From Wurfbainia villosa (Eukaryota > Streptophyta > Magnoliopsida > Zingiberales > Zingiberaceae): a stretch of DNA of 64,000 nt. The DNA lies in the NCBI GenBank assembly GCA_025175895.1, contig CM045998.1, positions 15,361,153-15,425,152 of the forward strand. Reading direction: 5' to 3'. Position 1 is the first letter of the stretch, and every line of letters begins with the position of its first letter. The notes below the pieces were generated by a model that saw nothing but the letters and a program-made list of their open reading frames with translations, ran no database searches and was not told where the DNA came from. Positions 51,999 to 63,493 of this stretch are shown in pieces. The position numbers and the translations under genes were made by a program.

Positions 51999-54807
51999 TG
52001 TCACGCCCCGAAGGAGACCCCACCAGACGAAAATCCGGCAGCATCTCCCCTGTACGAGTGACAATCCAAATTTTACATACAAGGCCTACACGGCCACTAT
52101 ACATCGGTCAACACGACCGGAATCCAAACTCACACGCAGTTATATAAATCAGGCCTCAGGCCAACAATCAAATGATATACACAAAAGAATATCATAACTA
52201 AACCTACCCCTTCTGCCATCAGGGCAGGAATACTCAACCAAAATCCAATCCAGAACAAACTCCGAATAGAAGTCCATAAGAACACCAAAAATCCAAATAC
52301 AAAAATCAATCTTCAAACCTATACATATCCTCTAACCAAAATATCCAAACCATAAAGCAAATATCCAAAAATAAAACATCTACGACGAGTGGGGGGTCCG
52401 GCAGCTGCACTCTCCTGACAGCTTCATCCTGAAATAGATATAAACCAACGGGGTGAGTTCAAAGAACTCTGCGGGTATAGTAGATATGCATAGTAAGGTA
52501 TATCTAACAATAAAAATATCATGCCAGTACAGTCTCACATAAATAGGGTATGCAAGCAAGAAATACAAAATGACTGTACTTACCTGAATCTCCTACCCTG
52601 ATATAGGAGCATGTGCCTGACTAGAAGTAATAGAGTCCTGACCATATATAAACATGTATCCTGTATGCATGACAATCATATGCACATCCAAGGCATCAAT
52701 ACAATAATGCAGCAAACACAATACAAAATGCAATCAGTGCAAAATGCAAGTCGAGCCCATGACATGGTCACCTCGACGCTACCGCCTCACACGCAATGGT
52801 GAAGCCGAGTGGGTAGGGCTATGACAACTGTGCACTCTGTCATCACTGCTCCTGAGTGACCGAGTGGACAGGATGCTGTCGGAGTACACCTATCCTCCTG
52901 CCCCAAACAGAGTGGGGGAGCTAAGCTCTCATCTCCCGGTGTCATAGACCAGAGGAGGGATCCCTGCCCGCTACCACGTTGCCTCATCGCTACCCATGAG
53001 CGGACCAGCGGAGCCTGACAGAGCAACTGCACACACCCTCCTGATGTACCACTAACCCATGAGTGGCAGTGTGTGCAGGCCATGTAACTAGCTGCGGGCT
53101 CAACAATAATGGAACCCCGTCCAGCTAGCATGCAATCATGCGAAAATGGTGCATGATACTAAAGCATGTAAATCCTACTCATAATATACCTATCCGAATG
53201 ATATGTACAACCATATATACATATCCCTAATCCATGTACTATGATCCAAATCAAACAGGGAAATATAATCATATCCTATCACATGCATGTATCTAGTAGG
53301 CACCAAAAGTATATCAGGCATATAAACATGAAAAAGTTATTGTAAGCTATCCTACTAGCATATCAATTTGACTTAATCTAAAAGTTAAGTCAAAATACCC
53401 GCCTGAATATATATCCGCAAAAAGAACCAAATCGTCACGACTGGGGACCTGCCTCGTGACCGAAACCTGCATATAGCATAACTATAGTTAAGCACAAAAT
53501 ATACAATTCAACGACAAATCGAATAATTAATCGATTTCCTTTATATCCCAATTAACCCAAACTGTTTCCAATTTTCCCAAATTTTCCAACCGTCTTAATA
53601 ATCCTTTTCCTACCACAAATATCCATACAATTAATTTAGCCCACTAAATCAATTGATAAACTTTTGATTAATTAATTATAAACTAATTAATCAATTAAAC
53701 CTGATTTAACTCGCATTCTTTTTAACAACCTAATACAACTCTCTAACCTTTTTAAACCACCCTCACCATTCCACCACAACCACTATCATCACAGCTTCTT
53801 CATGGTCAAGAGTCACCCTATTCACAGCCAAATCACAGCCTAGACCAGAACTACTCTTCGCGCCCCTTTACAATCCAATTCGCAGCGACCATAACCAAAA
53901 TCAAACACAGCAATTAAAGAAAACAAACCAACGAGATATACCAACTCCACCGGCAGTCATTCCTTATGCCAATCCCTTGTTCCCCTATTCAAGACCACTG
54001 CCCAAAATCACAAACTTAAACCAAAAGGACACCACCGCTAGAACTTTGATCTTCATCCAAAGTAAAGAGACGATCAGATCTTACCAAACTCCGGCGACTA
54101 TCTGCAGAAAAACCCCACCAGGCAGCGAAATCCACAGAACCGGCAGAAAACCCCTTGTTCCGGCAGAGACCTCCGCCGCAAATCAATACGCAGGGAACCC
54201 AAAAGAGGCGCGGCGGTCCGGTGGCAGAGGAGTCGGCGAGCACAGCTATGGACGGCGCGAATAGGGCAGCCACGACGCTTGCTGCAAACCCTCGGCGGCC
54301 TGAGCACCAGGAAGGCGACGACGTTCGTCGGCGCTTGCGGAGGAGAGGCGTCGGGCAGCAGGGCTCGCGGGTGCACAAGTGAGGACTGCGGTGGACGAGA
54401 GAAGGCTCGGCTGCTTTGGAGGTATAGGCGTCGCGCGACCGCGGAGGGAGGTTGCGACGACGGCGGTCGTCGAGAGAACCGGTGGTCGCGCGAGAGAGAA
54501 GGTCGTGCGGACGAACTGCCGAAGGGGAAAGGGAAAGAGGGGTTGCGGCGCGGCGGGGAAAAGAAAGTAAATAGGAAAATAGAATAGAGATTAGGTTTTC
54601 CACTGTGCGTATTTTATCCCCTTTAAATAGACCCCTCTAAAGCCCGTTTACTTTATCCCCGTAAAAATCTCGTACGAAGTCCGTTTAATTCCAGAAAAAT
54701 TCTAGAAAAATTCCTAAAATTCCCTAAAAATCTCGAAAAATTTCCAGAATTATTCCCTTAATTATTGGGCCTTTTAATTTAGGGTTTTTAAATCCCCGTA
54801 TTTAACA
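51999..54807 (-). repeat. 3' LTR of G (2809 bp)
   Basis: Long LTR with a TATA-like CTATTTAAAG on the minus strand (54621-54630) and, downstream of it, a GC-rich stretch (54150-54550) able to encode a 195-residue ORF (54603 to 54016) without known domain. Differs from the other LTR mainly in a few short clusters. Confidence 0.93.
54621..54630 (-). promoter_or_regulatory. Putative TATA box in the 3' LTR of G
   Basis: Minus-strand CTATTTAAAG followed by GGGGATAAAATACG. The same site lies at 62645-62654 in the 5' LTR, where it would drive element transcription. Confidence 0.5.
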
Positions 54808-54821
54808 TTCTCCCCCACTAA
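54808..54821 (-). promoter_or_regulatory. Polypurine tract of G
   Basis: TTAGTGGGGGAGAA on the minus strand, adjacent to the 3' LTR. Confidence 0.9.
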
Positions 54822-54899
54822 TAAAAAATTTAGTCCCCAAATTTCCTACTCAGATGCTGTGAGTAAGAAATACCACAAGAAAAATATACCTCACGTACA

Positions 54900-56397
54900 T
54901 TAAGTAAACAAGTGGGGTATTGAGCTCGATCTTTCCTCGAGCTCCCAAGTAGCCTCCTCGTCGGTGTGGTGACTCCACCGAGCCTTGACGACAATCGCAC
55001 AACCTTGTTCCATAGCTGCCGTTCCTTGAAATCCAAAATCCGCAAAACCTCTCACAGACGTAGCATCGAGGTTGAATGGAACTCGATACATCCGATAGAA
55101 TATGTGTAGAATCGCACATACTTCCTCAAAGATAGACACATGGAATACATCATGTATACTCGTCAAAGATGGGGTAGCGCTAGGCGATAAGCAATGCTCC
55201 GATCCTCTCCAAAATCTCAAACTGACCGATATATCTAGGAGCAAGCTTACCACGGAGTTCAAACCTCTTCACCCCTTTCGTGGGTGAAACTCAGAAGAAT
55301 ACATGATCACCAACAGAGAACTCCAAAAGTCTCTGTTCACGATCTGCATAACTCTTGCGATCCTGCGCCTCATCATCCTACGTCTGATAGTACGGACCAA
55401 CTCTACCTCATGCTGAGCTCTCTGGGGTCCTAGCAACTGGGCCTCCCCAACCTCCTCCCAGAGGGTGGGTGTACGACACTGCCTACCATACAATGCCTCA
55501 TACGGGGCCATTTGGATAGCCCAATGATAATCTTATTGTAGGCGAATTCCACTAACTCGTAAATGATCCTCCATTGCCTCAAATCTATAACACAGACCTC
55601 AAAGAAATCCTCTAGTGTCCGAATGGTCCGCCAGATCGTCCATCCGTCTGCGAATGGAATGCAAGATTAAACTCATGTGCCTAAAGCCTGCTGCAGACTT
55701 TGCCAGAACCTAGACGTGAAACGGAGATCTCTATCTGATATAATGCTCAACGGAACACCATGCAATCTGATGATCTCCCGACAATATAGCTCTGCCAACC
55801 GATCCAGAGTCGGTCTTCCGAATCGATAAGAAGTGCGCGATTTGGTTAGTCGGTTCACGACTACCCAAATCGCGTCATGACTCGACGTGTCCTAGGCAAA
55901 CCCATCACAAAATCCATAGTAATATGATCCCACTTCCACTGAATAGGAATCGAAGTAATCGGTGGTCTCGCGGTGCTCGGCCTTGACCTGGCGACCGTCG
56001 AACATCTAGTTACAAAATCCGCAATGTCTTTCTTCATACCGTTCCACCAATACAAACGCTTTAAATCTCGATACATGCGGGTTCCGCCTGGGTGGATCGC
56101 AAATCGAGAGCGATGTGCCTCCTGTAGTAACTCCTCCGTAACCGGGTGAGGCTGAGGTACACATAATCTGCCTCGGTAATATATAATACCCTCCTCGTCT
56201 CGGGTGAACTCAGTCTGCTGTCCAGAAGTGATCTGACTACCAATGAACTATAAATGCTGATCACCGGCCTGAGCCTCCCGGACTCTCGTCCGGATAGACG
56301 ACTGAGCAACCATGGTAACCAGAACACCCTGCTCTGTCGGTCCCTGCTCCTCTAAGCTCAACTCAGAGAAACCCTGAATCAAATCCGTGACCAAAAC
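54900..56397 (-). pseudogene. int: Integrase and chromodomain of G
   Basis: Pieces in several frames: the zinc-binding part at 55990-56080 (MYRDLKRLYWWNGMKKDIAD, then TRCST), core start WDHITMDFVMGLP (first Asp, about 55910), SIISDRDLRFTSRFW (second Asp, about 55715), then MAPYEALYGRQCRTP (55511) and a C-terminal part. The chromodomain ends the ORF (about 55020-54900): VKARWSHHTDEEATWELEE, then a TAA at 54900-54902. Chromodomains of this group are thought to guide integration into heterochromatin. Frame changes near 56070, 55640, 55280 and 54990 disable it. Two further conserved C-terminal words (ISVSLRFWRGSEH, VFHVSIFEE) lie in the 54900-55262 frame. Confidence 0.87.
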
Positions 56398-56910
56398 TCA
56401 GAAAGAAGCTAAAGTCCCTCGGGACTTCCGGCTAAGTGCATCGACAACCACATTGGCTTTCCCTGGGTGGTAGCTGATGGTACAGTCATAATCCTTCAGG
56501 AACTCCATCCATCTCCTCTGTCGAAGATTGAGTTCCTTCTGTGTAAACAGATATTTGAGACTCTTATGGTCAGTGAGAATCTCAAACGTAATACCATATA
56601 AATGATGCCTCCAAATCTTCAAGGCATAGATAATAGCGGCAAACTCTAAATCATGAACTGGGTAGTTTTTCTCATGGTCCTTCAACTGGCGAGAAGCATA
56701 AGAGACTGCCCTGCCGTGTTGCATCAATACTGTGCCTAAACCCTGGAGAGACGCATCTGTATAAAGGACGAAACCATCGTCCCCTGATGGTAATACCAAA
56801 ATCGGTGCTGACACCAATCTCCTCTTCAACTCCTGAAAACTAGTCTCGCACGCCTCTGTCCACGTGAACTTCACGCCCTTCCTGGTAAGGCGTGTCAATG
56901 GCATAGAAAT
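56398..56910 (-). pseudogene. rnh: RNase H of G
   Basis: Intact 168-codon block: FTWTEACETSFQELKRRL (thumb), FVLYTDASLQGLGTVLMQHG (Asp), NYPVHDLEFAAIIYALKIWR (Glu), FEILTDHKSLKYLFTQKELN (Asp) and DYDCTISYHPGKANVVVDAL. All catalytic positions are present. The stop at the end (56398) follows SRKSRGTLASF, where the integrase should continue. Confidence 0.9.
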
Positions 56911-57650
56911 GCTCGAGAAACCTCGAGAATACCCGCCAAGCCTAGGAAATCGCGAACCTCTGAATCGATTTCACGCTTCCCAACTAGTGACAGCCTCGAT
57001 CTTCTGGGGGTCAACTGAAATACCTCTACTCGAAACCACATGTCCCAGAAAACCGACTGAGTGTAACCAAAATGCGCATTTATTGAACTTCGCATATAGC
57101 CGCTTCTGTCGGAGCCTATCTAGAACAAGTCGAAGATGCTGCGCGTGTTCCTCCTCGGAACGAGAATAAACCAGAATGTCATCAATAAAAACAATGACAA
57201 ACCGATCTAGAAAATCCATAAATTCACGGTTCATTAAATCCATGAATAGGCTGAGCATTGGTAAGCCCAAATGGCATTACCAAAAACTCATAGACGTGCC
57301 TTTACGAATGTCGAATCTCTAACCCTTAATTGATGATATCGGACCGCAGATCAATCTTAGAATAGGTGATGTACCTACGGTGATCAAACAAGTCCTCAAT
57401 ACGTGGCGGGGATATTTATTCTTGATAGTGACGGCTCAATCGCACTGTAGTCGATGCACAGTCTCATCGAACCATCTTTCTTCTTCACGAAGAGAACCGG
57501 AGAACCCCAGGGTGATACACTAGGGCGAATAAAACCTCTGTCCAAAAGTTCTTGGAGCTGAACCTTTAACTCATCCAACTCTCTGGGCCATACGATAAGG
57601 AGCTCGATGTCGGCGCCGTCTGTATTAACTCAATCATGAACTCCACTTGC
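56911..57650 (-). pseudogene. rt: Reverse transcriptase of G
   Basis: Fingers at 57578-57450 (MDELKVQLQELLDRGFIRPS, WGSPVLFVKKKDGSMRLCID), a damaged palm start (57290-57440) where part of the conserved block before FLVMPFGLTNA is missing, and then an open block 57270-56971 with the active box VIVFIDDILVYSRSEEEHAQ, RLYAKFNKCAFWLHSVGFLG and GISVDPQKIEAV. At least two frame changes. FIDD carries two catalytic Asp residues. Confidence 0.88.
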
Positions 57651-58260
57651 CTTACGGGAGGCGGACGTGAACTCCTCCGGAAAGACATCTGGATACTCTG
57701 GACAATAGGGATGTCCGCGATCCGAAGTCACCATTGTCTTCTACATTGATCATAAATAATAGAAAACCCTGACAACCGTGCAATAAAAGCTTCGAGCCCG
57801 AATCGCATATATGGTCGCTATACCGCGTCGTCCGGATGCGGTGAAATCCCACGAGGTTGGTTCGGAGGTCGAAATGTGACCACCCTCGTCGGCACCCATC
57901 GTGGCATGATATCGATACCAATCCATGCCAAGAATAATGTCGAACTCGACTATGTCCAGTACCAATAAATCTACCGTAAGAATGATGTTACCAAAATCTA
58001 AGGGACAACCTCGAACCTCTTGGGTGACATCCATTGTATCGCCAGACGGTCGGACGACGACTCATCTCGGGGATCTACTTGCAGGTAATCTACCGATCTC
58101 TCTCATAAAAGTACGAGAAATAAACGAATGCGAACTACCAGTATCAACTAGCATAATAGCTGGAAATGCATAAAGTGAAACCGTACCGTGAAATACAGAT
58201 TCATTGGCTCGCTGCGCATCCTCTCTGGTAATCGCATGAATCCGCCCAGTCTTCGGTGGC
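57651..58260 (-). pseudogene. pro: Protease region of G
   Basis: Aspartic protease with the active site LVDTGSSHSFISRTF (about 58110-58155) and the later block IVEFDIILGMDWYRYHATM (about 57895-57950). A frame change near 58060 splits them. Downstream the RT linker (57651-57890) is poorly readable. Confidence 0.87.
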
Positions 58261-59796
58261 GGTGGAGGTGGTATCACTGCCAAAGGGGGATGTGCCTGAG
58301 CCTGAGGCGACTGGTAATGGCGGTGATAGGAAGGTGGTATAGCATCTGCGGCGATGCATCGCCGGTTGTGGTGATCCTGAACTAGTGGCGAAGGCTGCAG
58401 GAGCATCGTAGCGAATGGATCTTCGCTGCGAATGAATCTATGCGATGGTGAGGCGCATCGATCTGCGGTCCTGGCGAACCAACCTGTGACACCGCAACCT
58501 GGTGTACTCGTCCATGAATGCCATGGCGACTCGCAGGGGAGTGTCCTCTGCGGCGGCGTTGCGAAGGTCCGGTCTAGCCCTCTCTCGAGTCCTGCATCGA
58601 CGCAACGGTCATCCCTGAATAGAAATCTCGGAAGCCACATGCTGAGCCTTCAACGAACAATCTCGGCTCATGTGTTCGACGCTGCAATAATAGCCAGGTG
58701 TCCCAAGGTGCAGCCGAGATGATATGCTCTTCGATCCACAACGAGTACGAGGGTGTCGCCAATGGGCGGTCTCGGCTCTCTTTGAAAAAGACCGCGAGGC
58801 CCGGTGAAGATCGTACGATTTACGAGGCGGCTAGATGCCCCGAATGACTCGACCGGATTGCGGCCACTCTGGCGATGTCGAGGTACGTGGTGATGGGTCC
58901 GACTGTAGATCTTCGGTCTGTTTCCTCTTCCTATCAGTATTAACTCTCTGTTGAGCTGACTCGATCAACAAAGCTCTATCAACGCCTCTCGGTAGGAAGA
59001 ACTACCAAATCGCCATCCTAACTCAGATGCCCATCCGGTCCTGTCAGACAAACCTGCATCATCCGTGACCTATCCTCGAACTAACTCTGGGCAAAACCTA
59101 GCTAACCGATTAAATTCGTATTATACTCCATCAGGCGATTATTCTGTCTTAGACTTCGAAAAAAATCGGCGTCTCATCATCCGATATGCCCGGGAAATCG
59201 ACTCTCAAAAGCCTCTCTAAATTTCGCCCATGTAACTCGCCGCGAATAATCGAATTTGCATATCCCACCAGATCTCGGCCTCGCCTCGTAAATGGAAGGC
59301 CGCTAACTCTGCCTTCTCCCACTCAGAGCAGACCATATAGTAAAAGGTACGCTCCATCGTCTCGATCCAAGACTGAGCTACACTCGGATCAGTCTCTCCG
59401 CTGAATACAGTGAACCGGCTTTTCATCGACTAATCCTGGAATCCGAGCTCGTGCCGCAGCTACATCAATAGGATAAGTAGGGGCCGATACTGAGTGAGGG
59501 CCGACCGGCTCCACTGATGGGCCTGTCGGGTCTGTAGTAGAAGGTCCTACTGGCGGGGGTTTCTGATGTGTAGCAGCAGGATCTCCCGCTGGTACATCGG
59601 ATGCCCCAGCAGTGGGTATCTCGGGAGGAGGATCCGTCGAGGACTGAGGATCCACTACTCCACCTGGAATCGACTGATCAATATGCTCACCCTCAGTAGA
59701 TCTCTCTGGCAAGTCAGTCACCAAAGATCTCTGGGTCCTCTGGCGTGGCCGTCCCACACCACGTCTCGGCGCAGAAGTACGCCCACCTCGTCTCAT
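58261..59796 (-). pseudogene. gag: Gag of G
   Basis: Starts MRRGGRTSAPRRGVGRPRQR at 59796 with a Pro/Thr-rich leader. A frame change near 59400 leads to the retrotransposon gag core (FSGETDPSVAQSWIETMERT, WEKAELAAFHLRGEAEIWWD). The middle (58770-59210) is only partly readable. A CCHC knuckle remnant is seen at about 58640-58720 (YYCSVEHMSRDC). The segment 58270-58560 before the protease is Pro/Ser-rich and heavily rearranged. Confidence 0.8.
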
Positions 59797-60042
59797 ATCT
59801 GTTAAATGAATACAGATATTACCATAAATAAAAACATATCAAATTTATCATCATACCTATTTCACCGGAGAGGTCCGAGCCGCCAAAACCCCATATTAAT
59901 CTCAAAAATCCTCGAATTTCCGAAACATAAAATCGTCGGAAATCCATACCAATCCAAAATTTCCAAATTACCTCGCAAAACCTGCCAATACATGGCGAAC
60001 TCCGAAAAATCCAAAAACCCCTAGGAACTCGAAAACCTAGGC

Positions 60043-60054
60043 GCTCTGATACCA
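60043..60054 (-). promoter_or_regulatory. Primer binding site of G
   Basis: Minus strand TGGTATCAGAGC, perfect initiator tRNA-Met match, seven bases from the 5' LTR. Confidence 0.95.
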
Positions 60055-60061
60055 AATAAAT

Positions 60062-62831
60062 TGTCACGCCAAGGAGACCCCACTGAGAAAATCCGATCTC
60101 ACGGTGACAATCCAAATTTTACATACAAGGCCTACACGGCCACTATACATCGGTCAACACGACCGGAATCCAAACTCACACGCAGTTATATAAATCAGGC
60201 CTCAGGCCAACAATCAAATGATATACACAAAAGAATATCATAACTAAACCTACCCCTTCTGCCATCAGGGCAGGAATACTCAACCAAAATCCAATCCAGA
60301 ACAAACTCCGAATAGAAGTCCATAAGAACACCAAAAATCCAAATACAAAAATCAATCTTCAAACCTATACATATCCTCTAACCAAAATATCCAAACCATA
60401 AAGCAAATATCCAAAAATAAAACATCTACGACGGTGAAATTAAGACTCTCTCGAGACTTCATCACGAAATAGATATAAACCACGGGGGTGAGTTCAAAGA
60501 ACTCTGGGTATAGTAGATATGCATAGTAAGGTATATCTAATAAAAAATATCATGCCAAGATCTGATCTCACATAAATAGGGTATGCAAGCAAGAAATACA
60601 AAATGACTGTACTTACCTGAATCTCCTACCCTGATATAGGAGCATGTGCCTGACTAGAAGTAATAGAGTCCTGACCATATATAAACATGTATCCTGTATG
60701 CATGACAATCATATGCACATCCAAGGCATCAATACAATAATGCAGCAAACACAATACAAAATGCAATCCGTGCAAAATGCATGTCGTGCCAATGACATGG
60801 TCACCCCTGACGCCAGTCAGCCGCCTCACACGCAATGGTGAAGCCGAGTGGGTAGGGCTATGACAACTGTGCACTCTGTCATCACTGCTCCTGAGTGACC
60901 GAGTGGACAGGATGCTGTCGGAGTACACCTATCCTCCTGCCCCAAACATAGTGGGGGAGCTAAGCTCTCATCTCCCGGTGTCATAGACCTGGGAGGGATC
61001 CTGCCCACTCGCACGCCTCATCGCTACCCATGAGCGGACCAGCGGAGCCTGACAGAGCAACTGCACACACCCTCCTGATGTACCACTAACCCATGAGTGG
61101 CAGTGTGTGCAGGCCATGTAACTAGCTGCGGGCTCAACAATAATGGAACCCCGTCCAGCCAGCATGCAATCATGCAAAAATGGTGCATGATACTAAAGCA
61201 TGTAAATCCTACTCATAATATACCTATCCGAATGATATGTACAACCATATATACATATCCCTAATCCATGTACTATGATCCAAATCAAACAGGGAAATAT
61301 AATCATATCCTATCACATGCATGTATCTAGTAGGCACCAAAAGTATATCAGGCATATAAACATGAAAAAGTTATTGTAAGCTATCCTACTAGCATATCAA
61401 TTTGACTTAATCTAAAAGTTAAGTCAAAATACCCGCCTGAATATATATCATGAAAGAACCAAATCGTCACGACTGGGGACCTGCCTCGTGACCGAAACCT
61501 GCATATAGCATAACTATAGTTAAGCACAAAATATACAATTCAACGACAAATCGAATAATTAATCGATTTCCTTTATATCCCAATTAACCCAAACTGTTTC
61601 CAATTTTCCCAAATTTTCCAACCGTCTTAATAATCCTTTTCCTACCACAAATATCCATACAATTAATTTAGCCCACTAAATCAATTGATAAACTTTTGAT
61701 TAATTAATTATAAACTAATTAATCAATTAAACCTGATTTAACTCGCATTCTTTTTAACAACCTAATACAACTCTCTAACCTTTTTAAACCACCCTCACCA
61801 TTCCACCACAACCACTATCATCACAGCTTCTTCATGGTCAAGAGTCACCCTATTCACAGCCAAATCACAGCCTAGACCAGAACTACTCTTCGCGCCCCTT
61901 TACAATCCAATTCGCAGCGACCATAACCAAAATCAAACACAGCAATTAAAGAAAACAAACCAACGAGATATACCAACTCCACCGGCAGTCATTCCTTATG
62001 CCAATCCCTTGTTCCCCTATTCAAGACCACTGCCCAAAATCACAAACTTAAACCAAAAGGACACCACCGCTAGAACTTTGATCTTCATCCAAAGTAAAGA
62101 GACGATCAGATCTTACCAAACTCCGGCGACTATCTGCAGAAAAACCCCACCAGGCAGCGAAATCCACAGAACCGGCAGAAAACCCCTTGTTCCGGCAGAG
62201 ACCTCCGCCGCAAATCAATACGCAGGGAACCCAAAAGAGGCGCGGCGGTCCGGTGGCAGAGGAGTCGGCGAGCACAGCTATGGAAGGCGCTAATAGGGCA
62301 GCCACGACGCTTGCTGCAAACCCTCGTGATCGAGCACAGAAGGGCGGCGTTCGTCGGCGCTGCGGAGGAGGCGTCGAGGCGGGCAGAGGCTCGGGTGCAC
62401 AAGTGAGGACTGCGGTGGACGAGAGAAGGCTCGGCTGCTTTGGAGGTATAGGCGTCGCGCGACCGCGGAGGGAGGTTGCGACGACGGCGGTCGTCGAGAG
62501 AACCGGTGGTCGCGCGAGAGAGAAGGTCGTGCGGACGAACTGCCGAAGGGGAAAGGGAAAGAGGGGTTGCGACGCGGCGGGGAAAAGAAAGTAAATAGGA
62601 AAATAGAATAGAGATTAGGTTTTTCACTGTGCGTATTTTATCCCCTTTAAATAGACCCCTCTAAAGCCCGTTTACTTTATCCCCGTAAAAATCTCGTACG
62701 AAGTCCGTTTAATTCCAGAAAAATTCTAGAAAAATTCCTAAAATTCCCTAAAAATCTCGAAAAATTTCCAGAATTATTCCCTTAATTATTGGGCCTTTTA
62801 ATTTAGGATTTTTAAATCCCCGTATTTAACA
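60062..62831 (-). repeat. 5' LTR of G (2770 bp)
   Basis: Same ends as 51999-54807 and 39 bp shorter. Long identical blocks (for example 60118-60430, 61190-61440 and 61465-62280) alternate with short diverged patches at about 60065-60110, 60430-60475, 60558-60570, 60780-60830, 60985-61018 and 62320-62400. Confidence 0.93.
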
Positions 62832-62836
62832 TATTG

Positions 62837-63235
62837 AATTTATGCTCTATTACTACCTGAGATATTCCTCTGATTTCTTGTCCTAACCCATCAAAATTTT
62901 GAGCAAAATATTAATTAATTACTTCTTACTTTAGTTTTGAAAAGATATCAACTGCGACTCTAGTAATTTTGTTCGGTTGATCTGATATTAGTTGAACCTC
63001 TTCGTCTTCTTTTATAGGTACTTCTTGAAGAGTATACACCCCTATCTACTCGCCCCTTCGACTTTTCCTTACAACTTTTTGATCTCCCACCACTTCTCCG
63101 ATCTGATTTTCGACAAAATTTTATTTTCTAAAGATACGTTGATACTTCTACTTGAAACGAGCTTAAAGCATGTCTTCCCAAGATGACATTATACGAAGAA
63201 GCTGCATCTACCACCGTAAAAGTAGTGATCTTAGT
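62837..63235 (-). pseudogene. Protease-RT linker of L
   Basis: Minus-strand coding remnants with stops. After the protease come FTVVDAASSYNVILGRHALS and a weakly conserved region up to the G insertion. Confidence 0.65.
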
Positions 63236-63493
63236 TCACCAAGAAGACTCATCTCCCAAGGATAATGGTAAGTTAATATGTCCCAGGGGTTGTACTTCAT
63301 GTCTAGAGAAATCGAATAGAGTCGTATTCATTAGTTGGAGCTTAGTATGATCAATTTGCATCTTATCAAAAGCTTCTTTGAATAAAATGTTGACCGAACT
63401 CCCTGTGTCAACAAATACATGAGCTACATCATAGTTGGCTATGGTAGCTCGAATTACCAAAGCATCATCATGCAAATGTCTCACTCCTTGCAA
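63236..63493 (-). pseudogene. pro: Protease of L
   Basis: Open 85-codon block: HDDALVIRATIANYDVAHVF, VDTGSSVNILFKEAFDKM (active site DTGSS, about 63395-63410), then LQLMNTTLFDFSRHEVQPLG and INLPLSLGD. Wording matches Tat-lineage proteases. The next domain in L is RT, now 11 kb away because of G. Confidence 0.87.

Larger units (their letters stand above)
51999..62831 (-). mobile_element. Element G: chromodomain Ty3/gypsy (Tekay/Del-like), 10833 bp
   Basis: Minus-strand order: 5' LTR 60062-62831, primer site 60043-60054, gag, protease, RT, RNase H, integrase, chromodomain (59796 to 54900), polypurine tract and 3' LTR 51999-54807. Perfect target duplication tattg at 51994-51998 and 62832-62836. 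Both LTRs start TGTCACGCC and end TTTAACA on the plus strand. They are identical over long stretches, which points to a young insertion, yet the coding region has many frame breaks. Confidence 0.93.

Noticed and set aside
52611..53131. Paired ORFs repeated at 60644-61177 as a duplicated gene
   Set aside because: Both lie in the two LTRs of G; the duplication is the LTR pair and no domain is seen.
54150..54603. A host gene 5' end inside G
   Set aside because: Present in both LTRs at the same place, so it is part of the LTR. Possible capture is listed only as a finding.
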